Position numbers and translations under genes: made by a program. The notes below the pieces were generated by a model. That model was not told the DNA's origin. It did no database searches and saw nothing but the letters and a program-made list of their open reading frames with translations. A DNA stretch of 29,782 nucleotides, from the NCBI GenBank assembly GCA_964513675.1, contig CAZEOD010000031.1, forward strand, positions 1 to 29,782, read 5' to 3'. Origin of the DNA: CALFVT01 sp964513675 (GTDB taxonomy: Bacteria; Pseudomonadota; Alphaproteobacteria; Caulobacterales; Maricaulaceae). Shown one piece after another: positions 6,884-15,151 of this stretch (position 1 is the stretch's first letter; each line of letters begins with the position of its first letter).

Positions 6884-8887
6884 TTAAAACTCGCCTTTAA
6901 GACCAAAGAAAAGCGTGCGTGAGCGGCCCGGGAAAAACCGCTCATTGCCAAATGCAAAATCGGCTCTATCAGCATAGTCGATATTAAATAAATTATCTAT
7001 GCGGCCAAAAACCGCGAGCCTATCGCTCATAGCCGCCTCGCCGCGCAAGACAAAAAGATCATGCCCGTCATATCGGTTCGTATTTCCGGGATTGGTAAAA
7101 TAGGCGCCGACATGCCGCCATTCAATTTCTGCGGATAATCGGTCATTGGGCGTGATAATCGCCGTCAGCTGCCCCAGCGTATCGGGCGCTGTATCAATAC
7201 GGTCACCCGCCGTGATATTATTGGCCGCGCTGCCGACGATTTCAGTAAAGTCATAAACATGTTCGGCCAATGTGCCGCTACCGCGAATAGCGATGTAATT
7301 ATTGACCGGAACATAAAGGCTGGCTTCAAGGCCTTTATGGCGCGTCTCGCCATTACTCACGTTAAACCCATTGGCATTACGAAAGAAGAAATTATCTTTC
7401 CATTGTGTGAAGGCCGCAGCGTCTAGCACAATATTGCCCCACCGCGCTTTAAAGCCGGCTTCGAGGCTATCCAGCGTTTCCACTTCGGCTTCACCCGGAA
7501 CTTGGTTTTGCTGTAAGGAATAAAGATCGCTAGTTTGCGGCGCGCGGGATGATCGCGCCGCCCGCAGATAAACATTCACATTATCAGAGGCCTCAATCGT
7601 CAGGCTAGCTTTGGGGGTCAATGTGAAATAATCGTCGCGGCGATCATCTAGCCGAATGAAGCGGCCAAATTGCCCGCTATCGGCGCGGTTATCATAATCA
7701 TAGCGGGTATATTCACCGCGCGCACCGATATTAAAGGCAATGCGGTCTGTGAGCTGAACGTCTTTTTCCGCATAGCCTGCCAAGACGAGGCTCTCGACGT
7801 CATAATCAAAATGCAGGCCTTGGATAAAAGAAAACCGTGTCGGGTTGTCTTGAAATTCAAAGAGCTCGCCTTGGGTATATTCCGCGTCAAACCCGATGTT
7901 GAAATCATCCCCATAATAAGATGTCAGCACGCCCGCTGAGCGGTGGCTATTCTCTTCCAGCGCTTGGCCGGGAACGAAATGGCGCAGAAAGCGTAAATCA
8001 ACCGAGCGCGCATAAGGCGTAATCGACAGACGCCCCGCGCCAAAATCACGGTCAAACCTAAGATAAGCCCGATAGGTTGAGCTGTCACGAAAAGCTTCGG
8101 GAAAGGCATTTTGCGAGGCCAGAGTTTCATCGGCAAAGGCGTCGTCCCCTTGGACAAAACCAGCCGTTTCTTGATTGAGGTTTTGAACGCTTATCTGCGC
8201 GGTTAAATCCCACGCGCCTAAATCACCTTCATAGCGCAGGCCAAGCTTTTGTTGGTCAAAGCCAGAATCGGCGCGAAATCCATTGTCATGCGTGAGGCTT
8301 AGCGTTGCCCGAACCGGCCCTGTAGCCGCCGAGAGGCGTAAGGCCGCGAGCCCGTCATCGCTTCCTATGAGCTGAAACCGGTTCGGCCCAGAGACGGATG
8401 GATTCACAATGTTTACTAAACCATGCACCGCATTAGACCCATAGAGCACAGGCCCCGGCCCCTTAACCACTTCAAGCGCCGCCGCCGTTTCCGATAGGCC
8501 TTCGAATAGCCCGTTCACATTGGCAAAGCCGGCCGCGCGCAAAGGCACACCATCCTCAAGATATAGAAAGCTCCCTGCGCCCGCGCCGCCGGTCAAAACC
8601 GGAGAGCGAATAGCGCTGAGATGTTCCTGTCCGCTGCCGCGGTGAATATTAACCCCGGCCACGCTATTTAAGCTCTCGGCGGGATGAATAGCGGCAATCT
8701 CTATCAAGCGGTCTTGATTGAGGGGCGCAATAGACAGCGGTAAATCACCGGCCTCGGGGGCGCGCTCATCATAGGTAATAATTTCATCAATTTGCGACTG
8801 GGCTATGGCCGTAGCGCTACTGCCAATCAACCCTGCTGCCATGAGGCTGCGGGAGGCGATTGAAAGATATTTTTTTTGATATGTCAT
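6884..8887 (-). CDS. TonB-dependent outer membrane receptor
   Basis: A 667-residue outer membrane receptor. The signal peptide (about 1-29) ends AIAQ. A TonB-box-like DEIITYDE is at about 34-41. A plug domain (about 45-165) contains ESLNSVAGVNIHRGSG, YLEDGVPLRAAG and VKGPGPVLYGSNAVHGLVNI. A 22-stranded beta-barrel follows and ends in Phe (RTLFFGLKGEF). Such receptors import metal chelates or other scarce nutrients using proton-motive energy passed on by TonB. The motifs do not tell the ligand and no transporter genes adjoin it. Tandem TAA stops precede the likely co-transcribed ccmI. The start is set by the signal peptide and by a G-rich site (ATCGGG) 8 bases upstream. Confidence 0.93.
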   Translation of the reverse strand: MTYQKKYLSIASRSLMAAGLIGSSATAIAQSQIDEIITYDERAPEAGDLPLSIAPLNQDRLIEIAAIHPAESLNSVAGVNIHRGSGQEHLSAIRSPVLTGGAGAGSFLYLEDGVPLRAAGFANVNGLFEGLSETAAALEVVKGPGPVLYGSNAVHGLVNIVNPSVSGPNRFQLIGSDDGLAALRLSAATGPVRATLSLTHDNGFRADSGFDQQKLGLRYEGDLGAWDLTAQISVQNLNQETAGFVQGDDAFADETLASQNAFPEAFRDSSTYRAYLRFDRDFGAGRLSITPYARSVDLRFLRHFVPGQALEENSHRSAGVLTSYYGDDFNIGFDAEYTQGELFEFQDNPTRFSFIQGLHFDYDVESLVLAGYAEKDVQLTDRIAFNIGARGEYTRYDYDNRADSGQFGRFIRLDDRRDDYFTLTPKASLTIEASDNVNVYLRAARSSRAPQTSDLYSLQQNQVPGEAEVETLDSLEAGFKARWGNIVLDAAAFTQWKDNFFFRNANGFNVSNGETRHKGLEASLYVPVNNYIAIRGSGTLAEHVYDFTEIVGSAANNITAGDRIDTAPDTLGQLTAIITPNDRLSAEIEWRHVGAYFTNPGNTNRYDGHDLFVLRGEAAMSDRLAVFGRIDNLFNIDYADRADFAFGNERFFPGRSRTLFFGLKGEF

Positions 8888-8893
8888 GCAGAT

Positions 8894-8933
8894 ACCCGAT
8901 GATAAGGTTTATTTTTCATGCGCTTTATCGGGT
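8894..8933 (-). promoter_or_regulatory. Inverted repeat in the leader of the TonB receptor gene
   Basis: ACCCGAT at 8894-8900 is repeated inverted as ATCGGGT at 8927-8933. In the receptor mRNA this forms a stem whose 3' arm contains the G-rich bases just before the start codon. A short palindrome, AATCATGATT, lies at 8937-8946 in the same divergent intergenic region. It could be a translational switch or an operator; the function is unproven. Confidence 0.35.
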
Positions 8934-9054
8934 TTTAATCATGATTGATAGCGTAATTATACCTATTTGCCGATGCCGCCAACACGGCGCAAACCTCAAC
9001 ACTGCGGTGATTAAGACAGATTGCCAAACCCGAAGGACGCTTTAAAAGGTCACT

Positions 9055-9900
9055 ATGACGATAGAAAATATAAATAATTGGGTGTCATCTCATGAGGGCA
9101 TATTGCGGCTCTCGGTCTTCGCAGGATTAATGCTAGGCTTGATTATTCTTGAAAGCCTATTTCCGCGAAAAGCCCGCAGCCAAGCGCGCGCCCACCGCTG
9201 GTTCACCAATCTTATGATTGTCGTGATTGATAGTATTTGTCTGCGCTTACTATTTCCGATCATTGCCGTTGGCACCGCCATATGGGCCGCGCAGCGCGGA
9301 TGGGGGCTATTTAACCTTTGGGACGGCCCCTTATGGCTTGAACTTATTTTAGCGGTCATTATTTTAGACGGCTTGATTTATCTGCAACATGTCATGTCGC
9401 ATCATATTCCTATGCTGTGGGCGCTCCACAAAGTCCATCACACAGACCGCGATCTTGATGTCACCAGCGCCTTACGATTTCATCCGCTCGAGATTTTATT
9501 TTCGATGATTTATAAAATGTTTTGGGTGATTATTTTAGGGCCATCTGCGGCGGCGGTTATTATCTTCGAAGTCATCCTAAACGGCAGCGCCATGTTTAAT
9601 CATGCCAATATGCGCTTGCCGCTCTGGCTGGATAAAATCTTACGCCTCGTTATTGTCACGCCCGATATGCACCGCGTGCATCATTCTGTTATTGAGGCCG
9701 AGACCAATAGTAATTACGGATTTTTTCTCTCAATCTGGGATCGTCTTGGCCGTAGCTACCGCGCGCAGCCCGCATTAGGTCATGATAATATGGTCATTGG
9801 CCTGCGCGAGCATCAGCATAACGGCCCGCGCTCTTTATCATGGAGCTTAACCCTGCCGTTCGGGCAGCGCTTTTATGATAAAATGAAAAACTGGCTTTAG
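9055..9900 (+). CDS. Fatty acid hydroxylase/sterol desaturase-family membrane enzyme
   Basis: A 281-residue membrane protein with several hydrophobic spans (about 15-35, 50-75, 90-115 and 155-180). The histidine clusters expected of the integral-membrane di-iron hydroxylases are present: HVMSHH, HKVHHTDRD, FNHANMR and MHRVHHS. These histidines bind two irons that activate oxygen for hydroxylation or desaturation of a lipid or carotenoid. The substrate is not evident. AAGGT lies 7 bases upstream of the ATG. It is transcribed away from the TonB receptor and is followed 61 bases later by the antiporter gene, so the two may share a transcript. Confidence 0.9.
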   Translation: MTIENINNWVSSHEGILRLSVFAGLMLGLIILESLFPRKARSQARAHRWFTNLMIVVIDSICLRLLFPIIAVGTAIWAAQRGWGLFNLWDGPLWLELILAVIILDGLIYLQHVMSHHIPMLWALHKVHHTDRDLDVTSALRFHPLEILFSMIYKMFWVIILGPSAAAVIIFEVILNGSAMFNHANMRLPLWLDKILRLVIVTPDMHRVHHSVIEAETNSNYGFFLSIWDRLGRSYRAQPALGHDNMVIGLREHQHNGPRSLSWSLTLPFGQRFYDKMKNWL

Positions 9901-9961
9901 GGCCTTAAGCGCTTAAATTTACCAATCTAGACATAGCGCTATCCAGTCGTCATAAGCGGGC

Positions 9962-11422
9962 ATGGATATAATCGACATTGGCCCGTTATCGCTATTACCG
10001 CCGCTTATTGCGATTGGCCTCGCCTTATGGACGCGGCAAGTTTTTATATCCTTGTTCATAGGTCTTTGGCTGGGATTTATTATCCTCGCAGGCGGGAATC
10101 CTATCACGGGGTTATGGGATTTAATCGACGGCCTTGTCGCAGTTTTTGAAGATGCGGGAAATACGCGAATTATTCTTTTCACGCTAATTATGGGGGCGCT
10201 GATTGCACTGATACAGCGCTCGGGCGGTGTGCAGGGGTTTATTAATGTCATGATGGCGCGTTTAGAGGCCGCCAATGGCAGAGGGCAGCGCGTGCGCGTT
10301 GAACTCTTGGCGCTTATGACAGGGCTGTTGATTTTTATCGAGAGTAATATTTCAATCTTAACCGTAGGCACGCTCTACCGCCCTGTTTTTGATAAGCTGA
10401 AAATCCCGCGCGAAAAGCTCGCTTATCTGGCGGATAGCACCTCATCGCCGTCTTGTATTTTAATGCCGTTTAATGCGTGGGGCGCTTATATCGCTGGGCT
10501 GTTAATGGCGCAGGGGATTGAAAATGGGTTTAGCGCTTTGCTCAAAGCAACGCTTTATAATGTCTATCCTATGCTGGTCATTTTAGGCGCGGTTTGGGTT
10601 ATTATATCGGGCCGCGATTTCGGCGATATGGCCAAAGCGGAAGCGCGGCTTAAAACAAGCGGCGCATTACATAGAGACGGCGCGCAGCCGATGATGGCCG
10701 AGGGTACAGTCACGATTGACGCCAAAGACGGCGTAGCGCCGCGCGCGATTAATATGCTGATCCCGCTATTAACGCTGATTATTGCGATGCCGTGTTTCCT
10801 TATATGGACGGGCTGGGCGGCAGGCGGCGGGGAGGCCCTTACGGCCCTGCAAAACGGCTCCGGCTCTCGCTCTGTGTTATATGCAACGGTTCTGGCCGTT
10901 TTCATGGCGGCGGGGCTGAATAAGGCCCAAGGCCTGCTGGGCCTACGCGAAATGGTCGATATATCGCTAAAAGCAATGGGCGGCATGGTGCCATTGGCAA
11001 TGTTAATGCTATTTGCTTTTGCGCTAGGAACATTATGCCGAGAGCTGGGAACGGGCGCTTATGCCGCCGATATAACCCGCCAGTTTTTAAGCCCGGGTTT
11101 AATTCCTGCCCTCGTATTTTTAATGGCCTGTTTCATTGCCTTTTCGACGGGAACAAGCTGGGGAACTTTCGCGATTATGATTGTGATTGCCGTCCCCTTG
11201 GCGCAGCAAATGGATTTAAATTTATCACTTGTTATCGCGGCGGCGCTGGGCGGCGGCATTTTTGGAGATCATTGCTCCCCGACATCTGATACGTCGATTA
11301 TCTCAAGCATGGCGAGCGGGACAGACCATATTGACCATATCCGAACGCAGCTTCCTTATGCCCTAATTGCGGGCACGATCACGACGGTGATCTATTTAAT
11401 TTTAGGCATAAGCGGCCTATAA
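9962..11422 (+). CDS. NhaC-type Na+/H+ antiporter family transporter
   Basis: A 486-residue inner-membrane protein with about 11-12 hydrophobic spans. It matches the NhaC-like antiporter family: an N-terminal LPPLIAIGLALWTRQVFISL, ESNISILTVGTLYRP, the DSTSSPSCILMPFNAWGAYI block, and the C-terminal FSTGTSWGTFAIM and GGGIFGDHCSPTSDTSIISS. These are the conserved polar helix breaks of the transport path. Members exchange Na+ for H+ or, in some subgroups, carry amino or organic acids, so the exact substrate is uncertain. No accessory subunit adjoins it. It ends 14 bases before the converging TPR-like gene. Confidence 0.9.
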   Translation: MDIIDIGPLSLLPPLIAIGLALWTRQVFISLFIGLWLGFIILAGGNPITGLWDLIDGLVAVFEDAGNTRIILFTLIMGALIALIQRSGGVQGFINVMMARLEAANGRGQRVRVELLALMTGLLIFIESNISILTVGTLYRPVFDKLKIPREKLAYLADSTSSPSCILMPFNAWGAYIAGLLMAQGIENGFSALLKATLYNVYPMLVILGAVWVIISGRDFGDMAKAEARLKTSGALHRDGAQPMMAEGTVTIDAKDGVAPRAINMLIPLLTLIIAMPCFLIWTGWAAGGGEALTALQNGSGSRSVLYATVLAVFMAAGLNKAQGLLGLREMVDISLKAMGGMVPLAMLMLFAFALGTLCRELGTGAYAADITRQFLSPGLIPALVFLMACFIAFSTGTSWGTFAIMIVIAVPLAQQMDLNLSLVIAAALGGGIFGDHCSPTSDTSIISSMASGTDHIDHIRTQLPYALIAGTITTVIYLILGISGL

Positions 11423-11436
11423 ATTAAAAGCGAGGG

Positions 11437-12135
11437 TTAAGCCTTGGCGAGCGCCCAGCGTAATGTATCGCGTGATGTTTTAACCTCGGCTTTTTGTTCA
11501 CAGTTATTTCGGCAGCGCTTTGCAAGCGTCTCTAGCGCGCGTAATTGTTTTTGCGCGGCCTTAATGTTACCTTCGCGAAGCTCTAATAAACCTAGACGTA
11601 GCCGCGCATCATGCAGTCTTACGCTTTTGCTGAGACGTAATGCGCTTTTGAAATTAGCTTTGGCCTCGTCATATTTTTTAAGCTGAATTTGTGACAGCCC
11701 CTTCATATAAAGCTGCACGCCCAGATCACCTCCGCTCGATATAATATTTTCATCATCGACATCTTTATGGCGTAGAACGGAAAGGCCAAGCCCGCCGGTG
11801 GGCGTTAGGATTTGCCCAACAGTTGTCCCGTCTGAGCTTGCGGATTCAAGGCTTAAGGCGGTGAGTTGACTCGCAAGAACATTACCCCGAGCCTGTAGAA
11901 AAACATCATCTTTAATCCGCTCAAGGCGGCGCAAAGCTTCGAAGTTTTTTTGAAATTCAATCTCGGCGACGGCATAATCACCGCGCAGAAAAGCATCCAT
12001 TGCCGGGTCACTTCCGCGTAATTGTCCGCGGCTAATCACTTCATCTTCTATAGGCGGGACCGCTTGTGCCATCGCCATCGGCGCGGATATGGTAAAAGCC
12101 AGTGCAAATGGCGTGAGTATTTTCAACATAATCAT
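11437..12135 (-). CDS. Exported TPR-like protein of unknown function
   Basis: A 232-residue protein with an N-terminal signal peptide (about 1-25, ending AMAQA). The mature part contains paired helices resembling tetratricopeptide repeats: DAFLRGDYAVAEIEFQKNFE at about 47-66, GVQLYMKGLSQIQLKKYDEA at about 137-156, and a following pair LRLGLLELREGNIKAAQKQL. Between them lies a Ser/Thr/Gly-rich segment. The two Cys near the C-terminus (KRCRNNCEQ) could form a disulphide in the periplasm. I do not recognise a named family. An ATTATG cluster gives starts at 12135 or 12129. The gene follows an A/T-only stretch and is probably a single-gene transcript. Confidence 0.7.
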   Translation of the reverse strand: MIMLKILTPFALAFTISAPMAMAQAVPPIEDEVISRGQLRGSDPAMDAFLRGDYAVAEIEFQKNFEALRRLERIKDDVFLQARGNVLASQLTALSLESASSDGTTVGQILTPTGGLGLSVLRHKDVDDENIISSGGDLGVQLYMKGLSQIQLKKYDEAKANFKSALRLSKSVRLHDARLRLGLLELREGNIKAAQKQLRALETLAKRCRNNCEQKAEVKTSRDTLRWALAKA

Positions 12136-12142
12136 GTCTCAC

Positions 12143-12192
12143 TTTTTTATAATTATATAAAATTATAATATAAATATAAATAAAAATTAAAT
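12143..12192. promoter_or_regulatory. 50-bp A/T-only segment with inverted repeat
   Basis: Every base from 12143 to 12192 is A or T, in a genome of roughly balanced composition. It contains TTATAATT (12147-12154) and its inverted copy AATTATAA (12161-12168). It lies just upstream of the TPR-like gene and after the GNAT stop, so it probably serves as promoter and UP-element DNA, or as a site for a DNA-bending protein. Confidence 0.5.
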
Positions 12193-12203
12193 CACAATCT
12201 ATT

Positions 12204-12692
12204 TCATAGCTCCTCACAAAAACGTTTAATATAATATCTGACCGCCGTATCACGGGCGGGGTCATTGGATTCTCCGATAGGTTTAAACCCATTTGCAAGA
12301 TGGAAGTTATGAGAGGCTGGATTATTTGGCCTTATATTAATTTCACAAGCGAGAGCGGCATATCCGGCTTTGCGGGCAAAATTTTCAGCGTCATGATAGA
12401 GCCGCCGCCCGAAACCGCGCCCCTGCGCAGCACTAGATATGATAATTCTGTCGATATAGAAAAAATTTGAAAAACGCGCCTTTAGCCATGATAAATTTTT
12501 ATGATCGGGATAATCAACATCATCCGCATAGCCGAATAAGACGCCCGCGCCGTCACTAATTTGCCGCTGATAAGCCGCGCGGGATAATATATAATCAAGT
12601 CCCGCTGGATCAAGCGGGGATAGCCAGTGAACAAATTCCCTATTCATCTGCAAAATTTTTACATGATGCGATGTTAAGATCGGCCCAATCAT
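12204..12692 (-). CDS. GNAT-family N-acetyltransferase
   Basis: A 162-residue acetyltransferase. The acetyl-CoA-binding motif A, AAQGRGFGRRLYHDAENFAR, follows the beta-4 strand FYIDRIIIS, and NPASHNFHLANGFKPIGE is the usual motif B near the C-terminus. It transfers acetyl from acetyl-CoA to an amine; the acceptor is unknown. The frame runs open to 12785, but the start is placed at 12692 (MIGPILTSHH). There the ATG overlaps the TGA of the S58 peptidase gene (ATGA, 12689-12692), a sign of translational coupling. The extra upstream residues are Arg/Cys-rich and look like a shadow of that gene. Confidence 0.85.
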   Translation of the reverse strand: MIGPILTSHHVKILQMNREFVHWLSPLDPAGLDYILSRAAYQRQISDGAGVLFGYADDVDYPDHKNLSWLKARFSNFFYIDRIIISSAAQGRGFGRRLYHDAENFARKAGYAALACEINIRPNNPASHNFHLANGFKPIGESNDPARDTAVRYYIKRFCEEL

Positions 12693-13636
12693 GAGGCCGC
12701 GTGATACACACCGCGCATCAAGGCGCGGGCCGTGCAGCGCGCGGCGGCCCCGCCTAATTCCGCAAGAGCTACAGGCGTGTTGCACGCTATCTCCCCCGCC
12801 GATAGCGCAAAAATTGTATCCCCATCCAGCGGCGTATGGGCGGGCTGCACCGACATTGCGAGGCCGTCTTGCGCCATAATAGCGAGGCGCTTGGCTTGTT
12901 TTTGTGTCAGGGCTGCATCTGTGATGACTGCGCCAATGACTGTGGCTTGACCCGCCGCTTTAATGAGCGCGAGTTTTGTATCGAGCGCCGGACTTAAGGC
13001 GTAATCGGGGGCGGGGCGCCGACCGCCAAACTCACGGCCCTCTTCATAGGGCCAAGCCCAGGGCACATTGCTAGCGGGCATATAAGGCGAGCCAACGGGG
13101 TTGGCGGCAATGAGCGCCGTAACATGCACGCCGTTTATTAATTCGCTCGCAATGCCAAAGCCGCCGCTATAGCATCCGGCCGTTGCGCCGTAGCCCGCCC
13201 CTATTGTGCCTTCTGCGCTATCATAACGGGCGGCCTCACAGGCGCTTAGGCCGAGATCATAAAAGGGGGGGCGCTGTCCCCAATTTTTAGCCCCGCCATT
13301 TGCATTATCAAATAAGATAGCGCTGGGGACGATAGGCGAGACAGGAATATCCGCGCGGGCGACATAACCCCGCCCCTGTGCCCCGAGCCAATTTGTGGCC
13401 GCATCGGCAGCAGCAAGGCCGTAAACCGAGCCGCCCGATAAACTAATCGCGTGAATATGCTCAATCAGCCCGCCGTCTTGTAGGGCCGATATTTCCCGTG
13501 TACCGGGGCCGCCCCCGCGCACATCAACAGCGCAAAGACGCGGCCGGTCTGGAATAATTATCGTGACGCCTGTTTTGACATCTGCGTCATGAGCATGGCC
13601 AATTTTAACGCCGTAATGTTTAAAAATATTTTCCAT
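12689..13636 (-). CDS. P1/DmpA-family (S58) peptidase
   Basis: A 315-residue protein of the P1 peptidase family, whose members are self-cleaving N-terminal-nucleophile aminopeptidases or amidases. Typical blocks are GVKIGHAHD at the N-terminus, RGGGPGTREISAL, ISLSGGSVYGLAAADAATNW, GTIGAGYGATAGCYSGGFG, and ATVIGAVITDAALTQKQAKR around the presumed cleavage/nucleophile Thr. Relatives have Asn-Thr-Thr at that point; here it reads Ala-Thr-Val, which keeps the central Thr but changes its neighbours. The C-terminal HTPLDGDTIFALSAGE is also conserved. There is no signal peptide. It is coupled to the GNAT gene downstream and follows the DUF547 lipoprotein gene after 72 bases. Confidence 0.88.
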   Translation of the reverse strand: MENIFKHYGVKIGHAHDADVKTGVTIIIPDRPRLCAVDVRGGGPGTREISALQDGGLIEHIHAISLSGGSVYGLAAADAATNWLGAQGRGYVARADIPVSPIVPSAILFDNANGGAKNWGQRPPFYDLGLSACEAARYDSAEGTIGAGYGATAGCYSGGFGIASELINGVHVTALIAANPVGSPYMPASNVPWAWPYEEGREFGGRRPAPDYALSPALDTKLALIKAAGQATVIGAVITDAALTQKQAKRLAIMAQDGLAMSVQPAHTPLDGDTIFALSAGEIACNTPVALAELGGAAARCTARALMRGVYHAAS

Positions 13637-13708
13637 GATTCATGTTTAAGCGGATTATAGATAATTGCCACTAAAATGAGGCCCTTCTTTGATGCGTAGA
13701 CTTTTGGG

Positions 13709-14965
13709 CTAGCGGATATTTAAATCCCAGTCATAATCATATTTATCAATATCACCCGCTGCCTCCAAGGCGGCTTTCTTAGCGCCCGTTGCATATTGCC
13801 GAAGATGGGCCAAAATGCCGGCTTCACTGCCGCCAAAGTCTTTTTTATACCATTTGAAAATACTGGACGCGATTATCTTATTTCCCTCTATAGACACGCC
13901 GCGCTCACTGGCAATAAAATCACGGGCCGCTTGGGTTAGATCTGCGTCAAGGCTCGCCGCCTCCCATGCGCTTGTTTTAACATTCGGACAACCGATAGAG
14001 GCGCAGTTAAAAGCATAATGCACGCGGGGTTCATCATATTTTTTACGCACAGTGCCATGTTCAATATCATCAAGGCTCATTTTTTTACCGTTGACAATCA
14101 GGCGGTCTTTTTTCCAAGGACTCCGAATTTTACGGATGGATTTTAGAGGGTAATTTTCCAAAATCAGCTCAATCGTTTTAGCGTTATAAAGATTAAACCA
14201 CGCCGCCATTTCGGCCTCGCGCGGCAAAGATTCAATATCCATCGCGGATAGCCTGTCGATATAGGCTTTTAAGACGGCGCGGTCAGCGGCCGTAACTTTA
14301 TCATAAGCCACAAGATTAATGCCGTTTGATGGACTGACATATTTAGACAAAAATGCGTTATAAGGCGCATTAGGATTAGCGGCGGGAACAGGTGCCGGGT
14401 CTTGTTTCGCCTCTGAGTCTGATGTGGCCTGCGGCGCAGCGGCTATATTTTGCGCAGCGGCGATTGCGGCGGCCTGCTCTTGTGCGGCTTTCTTAGCGCG
14501 GGCAAGCTCTGCCGCCTCGGCCTGTCTTTCAGTCACTTGTCTTTGGGCGGCAGCGTCTTTTTCCGCTTGCTGCTCTTTGGCGATACGCGCTTGGCTTTCA
14601 GCGCGCGCGAGGGCTTGTTTTTCCGCTTTGGCATCAGCCGCTATCTTCGCGGCCTGAGCCTCTTGAGCCTGAGCCTCTAGAGCTTGCGCCTCTTTGACTT
14701 GAGCCTCTGCGCGCGCCGCAGCCTCTTTTTCAGCGCGGTCAGCCAAGCGCTGCGCGTCAGCATCTGCCTTAAGTTTAGCCTCATCTTTGGCCTTAAGCTT
14801 TGGGGCTTCAATAGCGGCGGTGTCTATCTTTGCCGCCGCCTCGGCGGTTGATTCAGCCGCAGCAGGGTTAGGGGCGGGCTGGGTTTGGGCCGCCTTATCC
14901 GAGCAGGATATTAAAGCCGGTGATAAAAGCGCCGTGAGCGCTAATAATTTATATCTATGAAACAT
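13709..14965 (-). CDS. DUF547 lipoprotein with long Ala/Glu/Lys-rich stalk
   Basis: A 418-residue envelope protein. The signal peptide ends in a lipobox-like LISC at about 18-21, so it is probably a lipoprotein. Residues about 35-190 are a charged, Ala-rich stretch (AKADAEKQA-type repeats), predicted to be one long helix or coiled coil like the TolA stalk. Residues about 200-400 form a DUF547 domain: NAFLSKYVSPSNGINLVAYD, AWFNLYNAKTIELILENYP, HYAFNCASIGCPNVK and SSIFKWYKKDF. The conserved Cys pair in CASIGCP is kept. DUF547 has no firmly established activity. The stalk could let the domain reach from the membrane across the periplasm. It heads the group with the peptidase and GNAT genes. Confidence 0.85.
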   Translation of the reverse strand: MFHRYKLLALTALLSPALISCSDKAAQTQPAPNPAAAESTAEAAAKIDTAAIEAPKLKAKDEAKLKADADAQRLADRAEKEAAARAEAQVKEAQALEAQAQEAQAAKIAADAKAEKQALARAESQARIAKEQQAEKDAAAQRQVTERQAEAAELARAKKAAQEQAAAIAAAQNIAAAPQATSDSEAKQDPAPVPAANPNAPYNAFLSKYVSPSNGINLVAYDKVTAADRAVLKAYIDRLSAMDIESLPREAEMAAWFNLYNAKTIELILENYPLKSIRKIRSPWKKDRLIVNGKKMSLDDIEHGTVRKKYDEPRVHYAFNCASIGCPNVKTSAWEAASLDADLTQAARDFIASERGVSIEGNKIIASSIFKWYKKDFGGSEAGILAHLRQYATGAKKAALEAAGDIDKYDYDWDLNIR

Positions 14966-15151
14966 ATGACCTCCTTCGTCTTACGCGAGGATAGCGGTTA
15001 ATACGTCTTTCCGCCAAACACGATATCGGCATGAGCTATAAATGAGGCTTCAGCCTGTTTCATATCAGCTATTCTGGTTAAAAATAGAAATAACGCCCCT
15101 CACCCTATAAAATTCATTGCCAGAGAGATATCGGGCTTTTAAACCTCCGCT

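Noticed and set aside
6868..6975. Upstream extension of ccmI to a Met at 6975
   Set aside because: It overlaps the conserved barrel end of the TonB receptor; GTG 6867 with GAGG upstream fits better.
8860..9045. Short plus-strand open frame between the TonB receptor and the hydroxylase gene
   Set aside because: It overlaps the receptor start, has no ribosome-binding site and looks like chance coding in the divergent promoter region.
12693..12785. Upstream extension of the GNAT gene to 12785
   Set aside because: It overlaps the S58 peptidase 3' end and has no acetyltransferase homology; the ATGA overlap marks 12692 as the start.
14424..14680. Plus-strand open frames opposite the stalk of the DUF547 lipoprotein
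   Set aside because: They are the antisense of a biased Ala/Glu/Lys repeat region, which leaves stop-free frames by composition alone.
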